Positions 49,104 to 59,358 of a stretch of DNA of 64,000 nt are shown here, one piece after another. The notes under the pieces were generated by a model. That model was not told the DNA's origin, did no database searches, and worked only from the letters and a program-made list of their open reading frames with translations. Position numbers and translations under genes: made by a program. The stretch's first letter is position 1. Every line of letters starts with the position of its first letter. Origin of the DNA: Shewanella mesophila (GTDB lineage Bacteria; Pseudomonadota; Gammaproteobacteria; Enterobacterales; Shewanellaceae); assembly GCF_019457515.1 (NCBI RefSeq), contig NZ_CP080421.1:1178001-1242000 (forward strand), in the 5' to 3' direction.

Positions 49104-49868
49104 TCATTTTATTGATGTCTGGAGCGAGCTCATAATTTTGTCGTAGCGACCATCTTGATGCAGCGCTTTGAGGCCTTGATCTAACATATCTGCAAATTGC
49201 TTAGCATATGGACTGCGTTTCGAAAATGCGAGATAGAGTTCTCCTGTATGATTATGAACGCTCTTGCTGATCACATCTGAAACCCCCATTTCGGCAAGGT
49301 ATTGTTTGGCGACTTGATCGTACATGATGACAGCATCGAGACGATTGAGTAGGAGCAAGTTGATCAGCTGACTATGATTTTTCACTTTAACCAATTTAAG
49401 GTGGGTGAGATTAGCCAATTCATCACCATATTCATATCCTTCAATAATACCAACCGTAGTATTTTTAGGAATATTCCATTTAGTATGAGCCGTAATGGGG
49501 TACGCATCGTTTTGGTAGAAAGAGGCTGTCGTTGAAAAGAGTGGTTCGCTGCCAAAAATGAATCTGTCTTCTGTACTCAGTTCTTTATGTAAATTGAAAA
49601 CCGCATCAACCAAGCCTCTGTCGGCCATGACGAGTCCCCTCGCATAGGGCACTACAATCGTATCGACACTAATATTCATTAGCGAAAATGCTTGGTTGAT
49701 CAAGTCATGGGACAAACCTTTGCCATTGTGATCCGCAAAAGGTGCCCAGTTATCTTCGGCGGCGACTTTTATATGATGCGGTTTGTCATCGGCTTGTAAT
49801 GATGGATGCAGCATTATGCAGATTGAAAATAGGCATGGTACTGCCCATTGGGTATATTTGCGCATCAT
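49104..49868 (-). CDS. Periplasmic solute-binding-like protein
   Basis: 254 residues. Signal peptide of about 26 residues (LFSICIMLHPSLQA|DDK). The mature part resembles family 3 (amino acid) ABC solute-binding proteins: VAAEDNWAPFADHNGKG at the N-terminus, RGLVMADRGLVDAVFNLHKE, and VGIIEGYEYGDE. No ABC permease or ATPase is adjacent, so it may act as an orphan sensor domain protein or serve a distant transporter. Two adjacent Met codons (49868, 49865) are possible starts. Confidence 0.85.
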   Translation of the reverse strand: MMRKYTQWAVPCLFSICIMLHPSLQADDKPHHIKVAAEDNWAPFADHNGKGLSHDLINQAFSLMNISVDTIVVPYARGLVMADRGLVDAVFNLHKELSTEDRFIFGSEPLFSTTASFYQNDAYPITAHTKWNIPKNTTVGIIEGYEYGDELANLTHLKLVKVKNHSQLINLLLLNRLDAVIMYDQVAKQYLAEMGVSDVISKSVHNHTGELYLAFSKRSPYAKQFADMLDQGLKALHQDGRYDKIMSSLQTSIK

Positions 49869-50199
49869 AATCCTTGAGGCAAAGCTTCCTAATAGTCTTT
49901 ATCATAAGCTGTTTCAAAGCAGATCAAAATGAATAATTGGTTCATTGTGTTGTTTTTGCTATCGCTATCGCTATCGCCTGCACACCTCTAGAGACACTCT
50001 AAACTATCGGCACTATATAGTGGCAAGTTTCGCTGGTTACTCGTCGATTTTAGAGTGAGGTTAAAGATTGCTTAGAGTCAATTGAGTTTGCAAAGCGATA
50101 GCTTTTCATGTGTTGTTGATAACTGGCGTATTTTTTACAAATATTTCTGCTAAACTCACACTGATGTTATCAAAATGATAATAATAACTTACGATTGAT
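49869..50199. other. 331-base gap, divergent promoter region
   Basis: Holds three exact GCTATC units (49958-49975) and a small TTATC/GATAA stem just before the 50.2 kb gene. No ORF of note; it must hold divergent promoters. Confidence 0.4.
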
Positions 50200-53100
50200 A
50201 TGAATCAAGATTCGCTATTTGCACTTCTCCAGAATGCAGCACTATTGTTGATATTGGTGTTTATTTACGATGCGGTGCCTCGTCAGCAGCGTAGTGAGCA
50301 CTTTTTACTTTGGCGTTTATCAACCGGAATGGTCATTGGTCTGGTGACAATAGTCACAATGCTGGCTTCTTGGGAGTATTCCCCAGGTATTTTTGTCGAC
50401 ACTCGAACGGTTGTTTTAGCGATTTCCGGTCTGTTCTTTGGCGGTTTGCCAACCTTTATCGCTGCATCAATTGGCATAGGTTATCGCTTACTTGAAGGCG
50501 GTTCTGCCATGATTGCAGGTAGTGTTGCCATGCTTGCTGCTGCCTGTACTGGCAGCTTGTGGCGCTATTACCGCAAAAACCAAATTGCGGATATGGCATT
50601 CAAGGAGCTGTATTCCTTTGGTTTTATACTGCATTTAATCGTTCTGTCGTCTTTTTTTTTCCTGCCATCAAAGCTTTCTTTAAATTTACTTTATCAAATT
50701 GGTTTGCCAGTTCTGCTGTTATTCCCTTTGGTGACCGCGCTTATCGGGTTAATGCTATCTCGCCGATTTGAAATAGAGCGAGATGCCAAGGTTCAATTAC
50801 AAGATGATTTTATTTTTCGCACTCAATTTGATATTGGCAATATGGGGATTGCGATTACCTCTGTCGATAAGCGCTGGATCAAGGTTAATCCTAGATTATG
50901 TAAAATGCTCAAATACAGTGAGAAGGAGTTGTTAAACCGAACTTGGTCCGATCTCACCTACTTTGAGGATCTCAAAGCCGACGAACAACAATTTGACATG
51001 ATGTTACGGGGAGAAATTGATGCCTATGAGATGGATAAACGCTTTATCGCAAAAGGTGGAGAGATAGTTTATACCCATTTAACTGTCGCTTGCCGCCGAA
51101 TGAGCAAGGGTGTCGAAATGGTGATTGCAGGATTTATTGACATCACCTTGCATAAACAAGCTGAAATGGCGGTTAGAACCAACCAAGAGCGTCTATCTCT
51201 TGTGCTCGAAAGTAGTGACTTAGGTTTCTGGGATTGGGATATTAAGACCAATGAGATCAAGCGTAATCCAAGGTGTGCTGATTTATTAGGGTGCGATCTC
51301 GAACGTTTAAATAGTGACAGCAGGCTCTGGCAAGATGCTATTCATCCCCAAGATAGAATGGCGGTTTTGACCTCGATTGATAATCACCTTAAAGGGGATA
51401 CTGAAAGTTATAGTCTGGAATATCGACTCATTAGTCAGAAAGGCGAAGAGCGCTGGATATCAGACTCTGGAAAGGTGGTTAGTCGTGACATTAATGGCGA
51501 GCCGCTGCGGATGTGTGGCATTCATGTCGATATTACTGAACGTAAACAGGTACAGGAATCTCTTGAGCTTGCGGCATCGGTTTATAACAACTCTAGCGAA
51601 GCGATGAGCGTACAAGATCTCAACGGCAATGTCATTACCATTAATGCCGCTTTCACTAGTATCACGGGTTATAACGAGCATGAAGTCTTAAGCAAACATA
51701 TTAGTATTTTAGAGTGTGACAAAAATAAGCATCAATATGCGGAGCTTGAAACCGCCATTTTGGAGCAAGGTCATTGGCAAGGTGAACTCTGGTTAAAAAG
51801 CAAGCTTGGTCATGAGTTTATGGTGTGGCTGACAATTAATAGTATTTATGACAAACATGGTGAGGTGTTTCGCCGAGTAGCTTTGTTCTCTGATATTACC
51901 GAAAAGAAGCAAGCCGAGCATATTATTTGGAAGCAGGCTAACTATGATCCTCTCACCGGATTGCCTAATCGGCGCATGTTACTGGAATACCTAAGTACCG
52001 AAATACTGCGTATCGATCGCAATAAAAGTCATTTTGCTTTGATGTTTCTTGATCTAGATTTTTTTAAAGAGGTTAACGATACCTTAGGCCATGATGTCGG
52101 TGATCTGCTGTTGCAGGAAACCGCCAAACGCCTCAAGAGCTGTATTAGAGAATCAGATGTTGTTGCCAGGTTAGGTGGTGATGAATTTACCGTTGTGCTC
52201 TCTGCGGTAGATTCTCCTCGAGGAATAGAGCGTGTTGCGCAGGGGATTTTAGAAAGAATTGCTGAGCCTTATTGTTTAGGGGATGAGACCGCCTATATCA
52301 GTGCCAGCATAGGTATCACTATCTATCCTGATGACGCAAACAGTATTGATAGTTTACTCAAGCATGCAGATCAGGCGATGTATGCGGCTAAGGAACAAGG
52401 GCGTAATCGTTTCCACTACTTTACCCCGTCTATGCAGGAGTATGCACATTATCGTATGGCCTTGGTGAAAGATTTACGTAATGCCATAGGGAGAAAAGAG
52501 TTTGAGATCTATTATCAGCCCATTATCGATATGGCAAATGGTCGGGTAAACAAAGCGGAAGCGCTTATTCGCTGGAATCACCCTGAACGAGGAATGGTGT
52601 CTCCTGGTGAGTTTATTCCTGTGGCTGAGGAAACTGGACTCATTAATGATATTGGCAACTGGGTTTTTGAAAAGGCGGCGCAACAGTCGGCTCGTTGGCG
52701 TAGCGAATTTGGGGTGGAGATTCAGATCAGTATAAATAAATCACCTATTCAATTTCGTGATGAAGGTGATGTCTTCACCAGTTGGCTCGCCCTGCTTAGA
52801 CATCTCGGCCTCTCAAGTAATGCCATTTGCGTGGAGATCACCGAAGGATTATTGTTAGATGCTTCAATGGGAGTCACGGATAAATTATTGGCTTATCGTG
52901 ATGCGGGTATTCAAGTGTCTCTCGATGATTTTGGTACGGGCTATTCTTCACTGGCTTATTTGAAAAAGTTTGATATCGATTATCTTAAAATTGATCAGTC
53001 TTTTACTCGCAATTTAGAGTCTGATAGCGACGGCGTAGCCTTGTGTGAAGCGATTATCGTTATGGCCCATAAGCTGGGGATTAAGGTCATCGCTGAGGGC

Positions 53101-53223
53101 GTTGAGACGCCATATCAACAACAGATATTAGCCGATGCCGGATGTGATTTTGGCCAAGGATACCTGTTTTCTATGCCTGTGCCGTTAGCCGAGTTTGAGC
53201 TGCTTTATTTGAAAAAGCAGTGA
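50200..53223 (+). CDS. 5TM-PAS-GGDEF-EAL cyclic-di-GMP protein
   Basis: 1007 residues. N-terminal 5TM-5TMR_LYT-type membrane sensor (about 1-190), then three PAS domains (about 200-315, 330-445, 455-570; the second and third with PAC-like ends such as CGIHVDITERKQ), a GGDEF domain with RLGGDEF near 658 and an intact I-site RESD nine to six residues before it, and an EAL domain with AEALIRW near 787, EITEGLLL, DDFGTGYSSL and AEGVE. Both catalytic halves are intact, with product inhibition possible for the cyclase. Ligand unknown; the 5TM domain is often a small-molecule receptor. Confidence 0.93.
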   Translation: MNQDSLFALLQNAALLLILVFIYDAVPRQQRSEHFLLWRLSTGMVIGLVTIVTMLASWEYSPGIFVDTRTVVLAISGLFFGGLPTFIAASIGIGYRLLEGGSAMIAGSVAMLAAACTGSLWRYYRKNQIADMAFKELYSFGFILHLIVLSSFFFLPSKLSLNLLYQIGLPVLLLFPLVTALIGLMLSRRFEIERDAKVQLQDDFIFRTQFDIGNMGIAITSVDKRWIKVNPRLCKMLKYSEKELLNRTWSDLTYFEDLKADEQQFDMMLRGEIDAYEMDKRFIAKGGEIVYTHLTVACRRMSKGVEMVIAGFIDITLHKQAEMAVRTNQERLSLVLESSDLGFWDWDIKTNEIKRNPRCADLLGCDLERLNSDSRLWQDAIHPQDRMAVLTSIDNHLKGDTESYSLEYRLISQKGEERWISDSGKVVSRDINGEPLRMCGIHVDITERKQVQESLELAASVYNNSSEAMSVQDLNGNVITINAAFTSITGYNEHEVLSKHISILECDKNKHQYAELETAILEQGHWQGELWLKSKLGHEFMVWLTINSIYDKHGEVFRRVALFSDITEKKQAEHIIWKQANYDPLTGLPNRRMLLEYLSTEILRIDRNKSHFALMFLDLDFFKEVNDTLGHDVGDLLLQETAKRLKSCIRESDVVARLGGDEFTVVLSAVDSPRGIERVAQGILERIAEPYCLGDETAYISASIGITIYPDDANSIDSLLKHADQAMYAAKEQGRNRFHYFTPSMQEYAHYRMALVKDLRNAIGRKEFEIYYQPIIDMANGRVNKAEALIRWNHPERGMVSPGEFIPVAEETGLINDIGNWVFEKAAQQSARWRSEFGVEIQISINKSPIQFRDEGDVFTSWLALLRHLGLSSNAICVEITEGLLLDASMGVTDKLLAYRDAGIQVSLDDFGTGYSSLAYLKKFDIDYLKIDQSFTRNLESDSDGVALCEAIIVMAHKLGIKVIAEGVETPYQQQILADAGCDFGQGYLFSMPVPLAEFELLYLKKQ

Positions 53224-53379
53224 TTCGGTCGAGTCTGGAGTTAACGCGTTTTAGATATCTACTGTGTCATTTGATCATTTTCACGCTTTTATGCTAATGG
53301 CTATTATCCTTATCATGCAGTTTTTGGTAGACTCCGCGATCACTTTTGATTTAATGCCCCCAAGATCTGCGAGCCTAAT

Positions 53380-54651
53380 ATGAATTTTGATTCTCTCCCT
53401 CTCCATCCCCTTTTGAGCCAAGCGACGGCGCTTTGTGGTTATACCAGCATGACAGAGGTGCAATCAAAAGTGATCCCGACAGCCATGCAGGGTTTAGATG
53501 TGATGGCTTGTGCCGAGACTGGCACGGGTAAAACCGCCGCATTTAGCCTTCCTTTTTTGCATCGTTTGCTTCAAGAAGATAAGCCAAAGGGGAGACTTAG
53601 GGTATTGGTCTTGACGCCGACACGTGAATTAGCCATTCAGGTTGGCGAGAGTATTAACAAATATAGTCAGTTAACGACGCTAAAATCGGTCGCTGTCTAT
53701 GGCGGCGCTAATATCAATCCTCAGCGAAAAGCATTGGCGCAAGGAGTAGATATTTTGGTGGCCACTCCTGGCCGTTTGTTTGATCTTATTGGTCAGCATG
53801 GATTAGATCTCTCTTTGGTCGATCATCTGGTTATTGACGAGGCTGACCGTATGTTAGATCTCGGCTTCGTAAAGGATATTGAGCGGGTAAAAACCTTAGT
53901 CGCGAAACAACATTCTACCCAACTTTTTTCGGCAACATTTAGTCACGGCATTAAGGTGCTCGCGACTAAGATGCTCAATAATCCAGAGTGGATTAACGTG
54001 ACTCAAAGTTCGACTGCAAGCCTGATTAAGCAAGAGGTCTATACCCTCGATAAACGCCGTAAGGCTGAGCTGCTCGCGGAACTTATCGGCCGTAACAATT
54101 GGCAGCAGGTACTTGTCTTTGTCAGCAGTAAAGAGAGCGCTGAATCGCTGCATAAAGAGTTGAAGCTCGATGGGATTAACAACGCCGTCTTTCACGGTGA
54201 TAAAACCCAAGGGGCTCGAAATCGTGCGCTGGAGCAGTTTAAGTCTGGTGAGCTCAGAGTCATGGTAGCAACGGATGTAGCGGCTCGAGGATTAGATATT
54301 GAGGCATTGCCGCTGGTGATTAATCTGGAGTTGCCGTTAGATGCAGAAGACTATGTTCATCGCGTGGGGCGAACTGGACGAGCAGGGCTAGCAGGACATG
54401 CCATCTCTTTTGTTGGGTTAAATGATGAAAAGATGCTGCTGGAGATCGAAGTGCTTATTGGCCAAACGTTGCCGCGTCAGGTTATTCCTGGTTATGAGAT
54501 CGGTGCGCCTTTACCTGAACGTTATCGCAAGTTGGATGTTGAAACGACGACTAAGCCTAAAGGGCATCAGCGCCGTAAATCCTCTTCTGGGCGCAGTAAT
54601 CAAGCCAACAGTTACGACAGCCGCCGAGCTAATAAGTCGCGTAAAGTATAA
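53380..54651 (+). CDS. DEAD-box RNA helicase, RhlE-like (second)
   Basis: 423 residues. AETGTGKTAA (motif I), PTRELA, DEADRMLDLGF (II), SATF (III) and HRVGRTGRAG (VI). A basic Ser/Arg/Asn-rich tail of about 35 residues ends the protein (HQRRKSSSGRSNQ). Compared with the first helicase (29.3 kb) the tail is longer and motif III differs (SATFSHG against SATLDDS), so these are distinct paralogues, not a recent duplication. The ATG at 53380 has no strong ribosome site but gives the family start. Confidence 0.92.
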   Translation: MNFDSLPLHPLLSQATALCGYTSMTEVQSKVIPTAMQGLDVMACAETGTGKTAAFSLPFLHRLLQEDKPKGRLRVLVLTPTRELAIQVGESINKYSQLTTLKSVAVYGGANINPQRKALAQGVDILVATPGRLFDLIGQHGLDLSLVDHLVIDEADRMLDLGFVKDIERVKTLVAKQHSTQLFSATFSHGIKVLATKMLNNPEWINVTQSSTASLIKQEVYTLDKRRKAELLAELIGRNNWQQVLVFVSSKESAESLHKELKLDGINNAVFHGDKTQGARNRALEQFKSGELRVMVATDVAARGLDIEALPLVINLELPLDAEDYVHRVGRTGRAGLAGHAISFVGLNDEKMLLEIEVLIGQTLPRQVIPGYEIGAPLPERYRKLDVETTTKPKGHQRRKSSSGRSNQANSYDSRRANKSRKV

Positions 54652-54692
54652 TTTAAGGGAATGAAGCTTCCCGAGCTTTGGAGTTCATTTCA

Positions 54693-55751
54693 ATGATAGT
54701 AAAACCTATCGCTACCCATGTGATTACAGGCTTTTTAGGTGTGGGTAAAACGAGTTTTATTAAGTACTTGTTAGCCAATAAACCCATAGATGAAGTGTGG
54801 GCGGTATTGGTGAATGAGTTTGGTGAAATAGGCATAGATGCAGGGTTAATCGATAACCAGTCGGGAAAGGTGACAATAAAAGAGGTCGCTGGAGGTTGCT
54901 TGTGCTGCGCCGCTGGTGTGCCTACACAAGTGGCTGTTAATCAACTTATCGCTAAGGCAAAACCAGATAGGTTGTTGATCGAGCCCACGGGACTAGGCCA
55001 TCCTAAGGCGATAATAGAAACCTTAATCCAACCTCACTTTCAACAAGTCATAGCGCTTAAATCGTCAATTTGCCTTGTCGATGCTCGTAAGGTCAGTGAC
55101 AGTCGTTATCGACAGCATGATACCTTTAATCAGCAGCTGGCGATTGCCGACCTTATCCTTGCCACCAAAACCGATCTGCTTGATGAAAACGATCTTACTA
55201 ATTTGCATCGCTACCTTGAAGCTCAATCGATTGATACGCAGGTTGTTGCCGTTAGCTTATTAGATAAGCCAGTACAGGTAGAGCAAACTGAGCTGTTTGA
55301 ATGGTTATCTACCCATTATCTGCAACGCGCCTCAGGGATAACCAAACCTTCAGGGCTCCCTGCAGCGACAATGTCAGTGTCACTATTTCGATCGTCACAA
55401 TTGCAAGCTGCGCCTGAACACAATGCGGTATCTTTTGATCCGCTGGGAGTGTATCGCAGCAGTAATAAGATAGATGATATCTATAGTGCTGGATGGGTGT
55501 TCGATTGCTATTACGAATTTGACTTTGCGACACTGCTTGCCTGGGTGAAGAAACTGCACTGTTTACGTTTGAAGGCGGTTGTTATCTGTGATGAGGGCAT
55601 AGCAGGACTTAATTATGTTGATGAACAGCTTAGCCTTGTAGAACTCGATGATGCTATGGACTCGCGTATCGAGCTTATTAGCGAGCATGCTATTGACCTT
55701 GTTGAGATGGAACAACAATTGATCTTGCTATCTAAACGCATAAAGCTCTGA
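54693..55751 (+). CDS. CobW/COG0523-family GTPase
   Basis: 352 residues, predicted metal-chaperone GTPase of the CobW family. P-loop GFLGVGKTSF near residue 11, the metal-binding CxCC motif in GGCLCCAAG near 70, EPTGLGHP, and TKTDLLD for base specificity; a CobW C-terminal domain follows from about 230. Closer to the YjiA type than to cobalamin CobW; the metal (Zn is likely) is inference. The ATG at 54693 has GGAG nine bases upstream; the frame is open to an earlier TTG. 47 bases before a MATE gene. Confidence 0.9.
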   Translation: MIVKPIATHVITGFLGVGKTSFIKYLLANKPIDEVWAVLVNEFGEIGIDAGLIDNQSGKVTIKEVAGGCLCCAAGVPTQVAVNQLIAKAKPDRLLIEPTGLGHPKAIIETLIQPHFQQVIALKSSICLVDARKVSDSRYRQHDTFNQQLAIADLILATKTDLLDENDLTNLHRYLEAQSIDTQVVAVSLLDKPVQVEQTELFEWLSTHYLQRASGITKPSGLPAATMSVSLFRSSQLQAAPEHNAVSFDPLGVYRSSNKIDDIYSAGWVFDCYYEFDFATLLAWVKKLHCLRLKAVVICDEGIAGLNYVDEQLSLVELDDAMDSRIELISEHAIDLVEMEQQLILLSKRIKL

Positions 55752-55798
55752 TATCTTTCGCGACTTAGTGGTCTCAATACTTACATAGAACTTTTAGT

Positions 55799-57139
55799 AT
55801 GCATGTCGCCGACAATGATCAAACCCTAGCCACAGATCCAATCCCTAAGCTGGTGTGGCGCTACACCATACCCACCATTTTATCTATGTTGGTGACTGGG
55901 GTATATGTCGCCATCGACGGCATGTTTGTCGGGCATTATTTAGGTGAGATTGGACTCGCCGGGATGATGTTGGCTTATCCCGTCGCTGCGATACTCTATG
56001 CTTTTGGCGCGCTGCTTGGTATGGGAGGAGCCTCTTTGGTGTCGATCAACTTGGGTCGTAATGATGCAGCAAGAGCGCGAAAAATATTGGGTAATACTTT
56101 TACCTTATGTCTGATTTCAGGGGCGTTATTTGCGTTGGGAGGCACCTTTTTTAGTCGAGCGATCTTGGCTTGGCTAGGCGCGGAAGGCGAGGTATTGCAA
56201 AGCGCTAACGATTACCTATTTTGGTATTTCGTTTTAGGTGTGTTTCCCATATTGGCGATCGCCTTTAGTGCGCTGTTGCGAAACGATGGTAGACCCGGTT
56301 TTGTCACCTATGTGTTGATTATCAGCGGCTGTTTAAATGCGCTGCTAGATTGGTTGTTTATCGTTGTATTTCCTTTTGGCCTCGCTGGCGCGGCTATTGC
56401 GACCATGATCTGCCAAGCGCTGACGGCGTTACTGTGTTTGCAGCATTTTTTTACCACTAAGACGCGCCTGCGCATTACCCTTGAGCAGATGAAGCTAACC
56501 TTAGATCATTGTTTAAATATTCTTAAGGTTGGTTTTCCTAGTTTCTTGATGAACCTTTATTTATCAATTGTGTTGACGCTGCACAATACCGCATTTCTTT
56601 GGGTCGGTGGCCCTATTCATGTCGCAGCTTATGGTGTGGTGAGTTATACCGAGGCGCTATTTTATTTGGTGTTTGAAGGTATAGCTTTTGGCACCCAGCC
56701 TATCTTTAGTTTTAATGCGGGCGCTAACCGATTCGACAGGGTGTTCAAAACCTTTAAAATTGCCATCATTATGACCCTTGTTACCGCTGCGGTTGGGCTG
56801 TTGTTTATCTATATTGTCCCTGAGCATCTAGTCTACATCTTTGCTGGCGATAACCCTGAGTTGACTCCAGTCGCCATCGAGGGAATGAGGCTTTATTTCT
56901 GGGGGCTTCCCTTTGAGGGGTTAATCTTAGTTGGCGCAGCCTTTTTCCAAGCGATTAATCGGTCAAAAGAAGCCTCTATGCTTACAGGCAGTAAATTGCT
57001 GTTAATTGCAGTGGTTATCTATCTATTTGCTTGGATTTTTGGTGTCACAGGGGTTTGGATCTCCTTGGCATGTTGCAGTTTGTTACTGACATTTTGGATG
57101 ATAAGTCGTTTGCGAAAACTGTCTTACCATTTAAGTTAA
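55799..57139 (+). CDS. MATE-family efflux transporter
   Basis: 446 residues with 12 expected transmembrane helices and the two pseudo-symmetric halves of MATE proteins. Recognisable segments include PTILSMLVTGVYVAIDGMFVGHYLG (quoted in part: MFVGHYLG), LLGMGGASLVSINLG and the FEGIAFGTQPIFSFNAGA of the second half. Na- or H-coupled drug/cation export; substrate unknown. Possibly cotranscribed with the CobW gene. Ribosome site is weak. Confidence 0.93.
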   Translation: MHVADNDQTLATDPIPKLVWRYTIPTILSMLVTGVYVAIDGMFVGHYLGEIGLAGMMLAYPVAAILYAFGALLGMGGASLVSINLGRNDAARARKILGNTFTLCLISGALFALGGTFFSRAILAWLGAEGEVLQSANDYLFWYFVLGVFPILAIAFSALLRNDGRPGFVTYVLIISGCLNALLDWLFIVVFPFGLAGAAIATMICQALTALLCLQHFFTTKTRLRITLEQMKLTLDHCLNILKVGFPSFLMNLYLSIVLTLHNTAFLWVGGPIHVAAYGVVSYTEALFYLVFEGIAFGTQPIFSFNAGANRFDRVFKTFKIAIIMTLVTAAVGLLFIYIVPEHLVYIFAGDNPELTPVAIEGMRLYFWGLPFEGLILVGAAFFQAINRSKEASMLTGSKLLLIAVVIYLFAWIFGVTGVWISLACCSLLLTFWMISRLRKLSYHLS

Positions 57140-57304
57140 TTCATATTGCTGTTAGGATGTCGTATCGCACGCAGTATTTGGTTATATCGATTTAAGAGCG
57201 GTTTTCCCTAGTGAGATCGTGCGAGTCTGTATTGCAACCTCAAGTGCAATATTTAAGGTTAAACGGAAGGTTTAGCCAGCGTTTACAAATAAGGATATTT
57301 GTTT

Positions 57305-58375
57305 ATGGTGTTAAAGTCTCAAGTTGTCGCTATCGCGTTTAGTGCGCTGATAAGTCTTAGTCCCTCAGTTAATGCCTCTCCATTTAGTGAAAGCTATGCA
57401 GCATATCAGCAGGCCATAGATGCTGCCGATACTGATGCAGCAGTGAAATATGCTAAACAGGCTTATGAGTTAGGCCAAAGTTATTTTGAGAGGGATAGTC
57501 TTGATGTTATCCATCTAGAGCTCAATTTTGCCACTGCTTTACAACAAAATGGTGATGATGAACTCGCTTTTGAGCATTTCGACAGCGTGATCACGGCTTA
57601 TCGTAAGCTGTTTGGAAATGATGCGATTGAGCTTGTCGATCCCCTTATTGGCGCCGCTCAGACAATTTCCGCTTCTGAAGAGAAGAAGCGTTTATTTAAG
57701 CAGGCTATTGACATTGCTGAAGATGCTGACAAGCCATTATTGGTAGCAGAAGTTAAAATGTTGACCTTTAATGAACTTGCCTCTACGCCTTTCTATACTC
57801 GTGACGTCCGTGATTATGCTTTAGAGGCCTATGAGATCTATAAAGCCCAATTACCCGCCGATGCCATTGAGCGAGTGAAAGCCACATTTTCAGCGGGAAT
57901 GATTAAGGCGGTGCAACATAAAAATAGCCAAGCTATTGAGTATCTCGAAGAGGTCGTTAAGCAGTTTTCTGTGCTTGATTACAGTCATCCCTATCAACTC
58001 GCTGCTCATGCGCGTTTAGTAGAGCTTTATGAAGCCGAGGGGGCGAGCGATAAATCAACCCAGCATTGTATTGCTATTGGCAGCATGACGCCGTGGAACG
58101 ATAGCCAAGAGCAGACGCCATTGTTTAGAACGCCTCCTCGTTATCCGATCTCTTATGCTCGCGATAGTAAAGAGGGCTGGGCTCAGCTGTCGTTTACGGT
58201 CGATGAGCAGGGGTTTGTGAGAGACCCCGTGTTGTTGGCCTCTGAAGGTGGAAAATTGTTTGCTAGGGAGTCTCTTAAAGCGATTAAACTGTGGCGTTAT
58301 GCTCCCAAATTTGTTGATGGTAAACCGGTTGCTGCCGAGGCAACAGTTCAGCTAGACTTTTCGCTAGGTCATTAA
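57305..58375 (+). CDS. Periplasmic protein with TonB C-terminal domain
   Basis: 356 residues. A cleavable-looking signal peptide ends SVNA|SPF. Residues about 25-255 are helical and TPR-like (YAAYQQAIDAADTDAAVKYAKQAYELGQ seen as repeats of A-x-x-Y-A/L), and the last 85 residues are a TonB C-terminal domain (PPRYPISYARD, GWAQLSFTVDEQG, KLWRYAPKFVDGKPV). Unlike real TonB there is no uncleaved N-terminal anchor and no Pro-rich spacer, so it is probably a soluble periplasmic protein. Start ATG at 57305 with AAGGA upstream. No TonB-dependent receptor nearby. Confidence 0.85.
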   Translation: MVLKSQVVAIAFSALISLSPSVNASPFSESYAAYQQAIDAADTDAAVKYAKQAYELGQSYFERDSLDVIHLELNFATALQQNGDDELAFEHFDSVITAYRKLFGNDAIELVDPLIGAAQTISASEEKKRLFKQAIDIAEDADKPLLVAEVKMLTFNELASTPFYTRDVRDYALEAYEIYKAQLPADAIERVKATFSAGMIKAVQHKNSQAIEYLEEVVKQFSVLDYSHPYQLAAHARLVELYEAEGASDKSTQHCIAIGSMTPWNDSQEQTPLFRTPPRYPISYARDSKEGWAQLSFTVDEQGFVRDPVLLASEGGKLFARESLKAIKLWRYAPKFVDGKPVAAEATVQLDFSLGH

Positions 58376-58403
58376 ATTGATGCCAAAAATCAATATTTAG
58401 ATA

Positions 58404-58439
58404 ACATAAAGCCCCAGACAGATTGCTGGGGCTTTATGT
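58404..58439. terminator. Bidirectional terminator, TonB-C gene/nadK
   Basis: ACATAAAGCCCCAG / CTGGGGCTTTATGT, perfect 14-bp arms, eight-base loop, between convergent genes. Confidence 0.93.
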
Positions 58440-58453
58440 TTGATTTGCTTGTA

Positions 58454-59332
58454 TTAAAACAGTTTACTTCCCCATCCTAGTTTGTTTCTCAGTACGTGAA
58501 AGTAGTTATAGCCTTTAGGGTGGATTAAACGCAGACGCTCTTGGCTGCGACTGATAATGATTTCATCACCAGGTAATACAGGCAGGGCAACATGACCATC
58601 ACAACTCACTTCTAACGTGTCGCCGTTATCGGGAGAAACCACAAGTTTGATGGTGCTGCAGGCATCGACCACGATTGGACGACATGAGAGGGTATGAGGG
58701 AACATAGGTACTAAGATTAGGGCTTCTAAGTTTGGAGTTAAGATAGCTCCTCCTGCCGATAGCGAATAGGCTGTCGATCCTGTCGGCGTTGAGACTATCA
58801 TTCCGTCTGCGCGTTGGCTGTACATGAACTTGTCATCAATATAAACTTCAAACTCAATCATATGAGCAATTTTTCCAGGGTGGAGAACCGTTTCATTTAC
58901 GGCTGTATTGCTCGATTTTACTATGCCGTGGCGATGCACCTCAGATTCGAGTAAGAATCGATGCTCGGTTTCATAATCACCTTGTAATACCTTGCCTAAT
59001 GCTTCTTCAAAGTTATCTGGCGCTAAATCCGTTAAGAAACCCAGATTACCGCGGTTAACCCCTATAACTCCGATATCGAAACGCGCTAATACACGTGCTG
59101 CGCCAAGCATATTACCGTCGCCACCAACAACAATCGCAAGATCGCAATATTCGCCAATTTGCAGCAGGTCAACGGATTTGACGTGAGTGCCAATCTCAGC
59201 GGCAATTCTTTCTTCAACATAAACATCAAGACCTTGCATCGTTAACCAATGATGCAGGCGCTTTAAGGTTTTGTGTGTGCCTGTATGGTGGGGTTTGCCA
59301 ATTAAGCCAATTGTGTGGAACGCTTTGCTCAT
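58454..59332 (-). CDS. nadK: NAD kinase
   Basis: Phosphorylates NAD to NADP. 292 residues, same as E. coli. [12 protein letters not shown] near residue 72 (ATP/NAD binding, catalytic Asp), [12 protein letters not shown] and [11 protein letters not shown] are diagnostic. The frame is open upstream to 59743 but that stretch overlaps the divergent grpE; the ATG at 59332 gives [14 protein letters not shown]. The 100-base gap to grpE carries the grpE heat-shock promoter; the nadK/grpE divergent arrangement is common in gammaproteobacteria. Confidence 0.97.
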   Translation of the reverse strand: MSKAFHTIGLIGKPHHTGTHKTLKRLHHWLTMQGLDVYVEERIAAEIGTHVKSVDLLQIGEYCDLAIVVGGDGNMLGAARVLARFDIGVIGVNRGNLGFLTDLAPDNFEEALGKVLQGDYETEHRFLLESEVHRHGIVKSSNTAVNETVLHPGKIAHMIEFEVYIDDKFMYSQRADGMIVSTPTGSTAYSLSAGGAILTPNLEALILVPMFPHTLSCRPIVVDACSTIKLVVSPDNGDTLEVSCDGHVALPVLPGDEIIISRSQERLRLIHPKGYNYFHVLRNKLGWGSKLF

Positions 59333-59358
59333 ATTTGTCTTTGATCCATGCCTTAGGG

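Noticed and set aside
49921..49960. ARG-box-like TGAAT...TTCA before the solute-binding gene
   Set aside because: The half-site spacing is one base too long and the second half-site is imperfect.
49958..49975. GCTATC tandem triplet as a phase-variation tract
   Set aside because: Only three copies, 225 bases from the nearest start and not inside a gene or between clear promoter elements.
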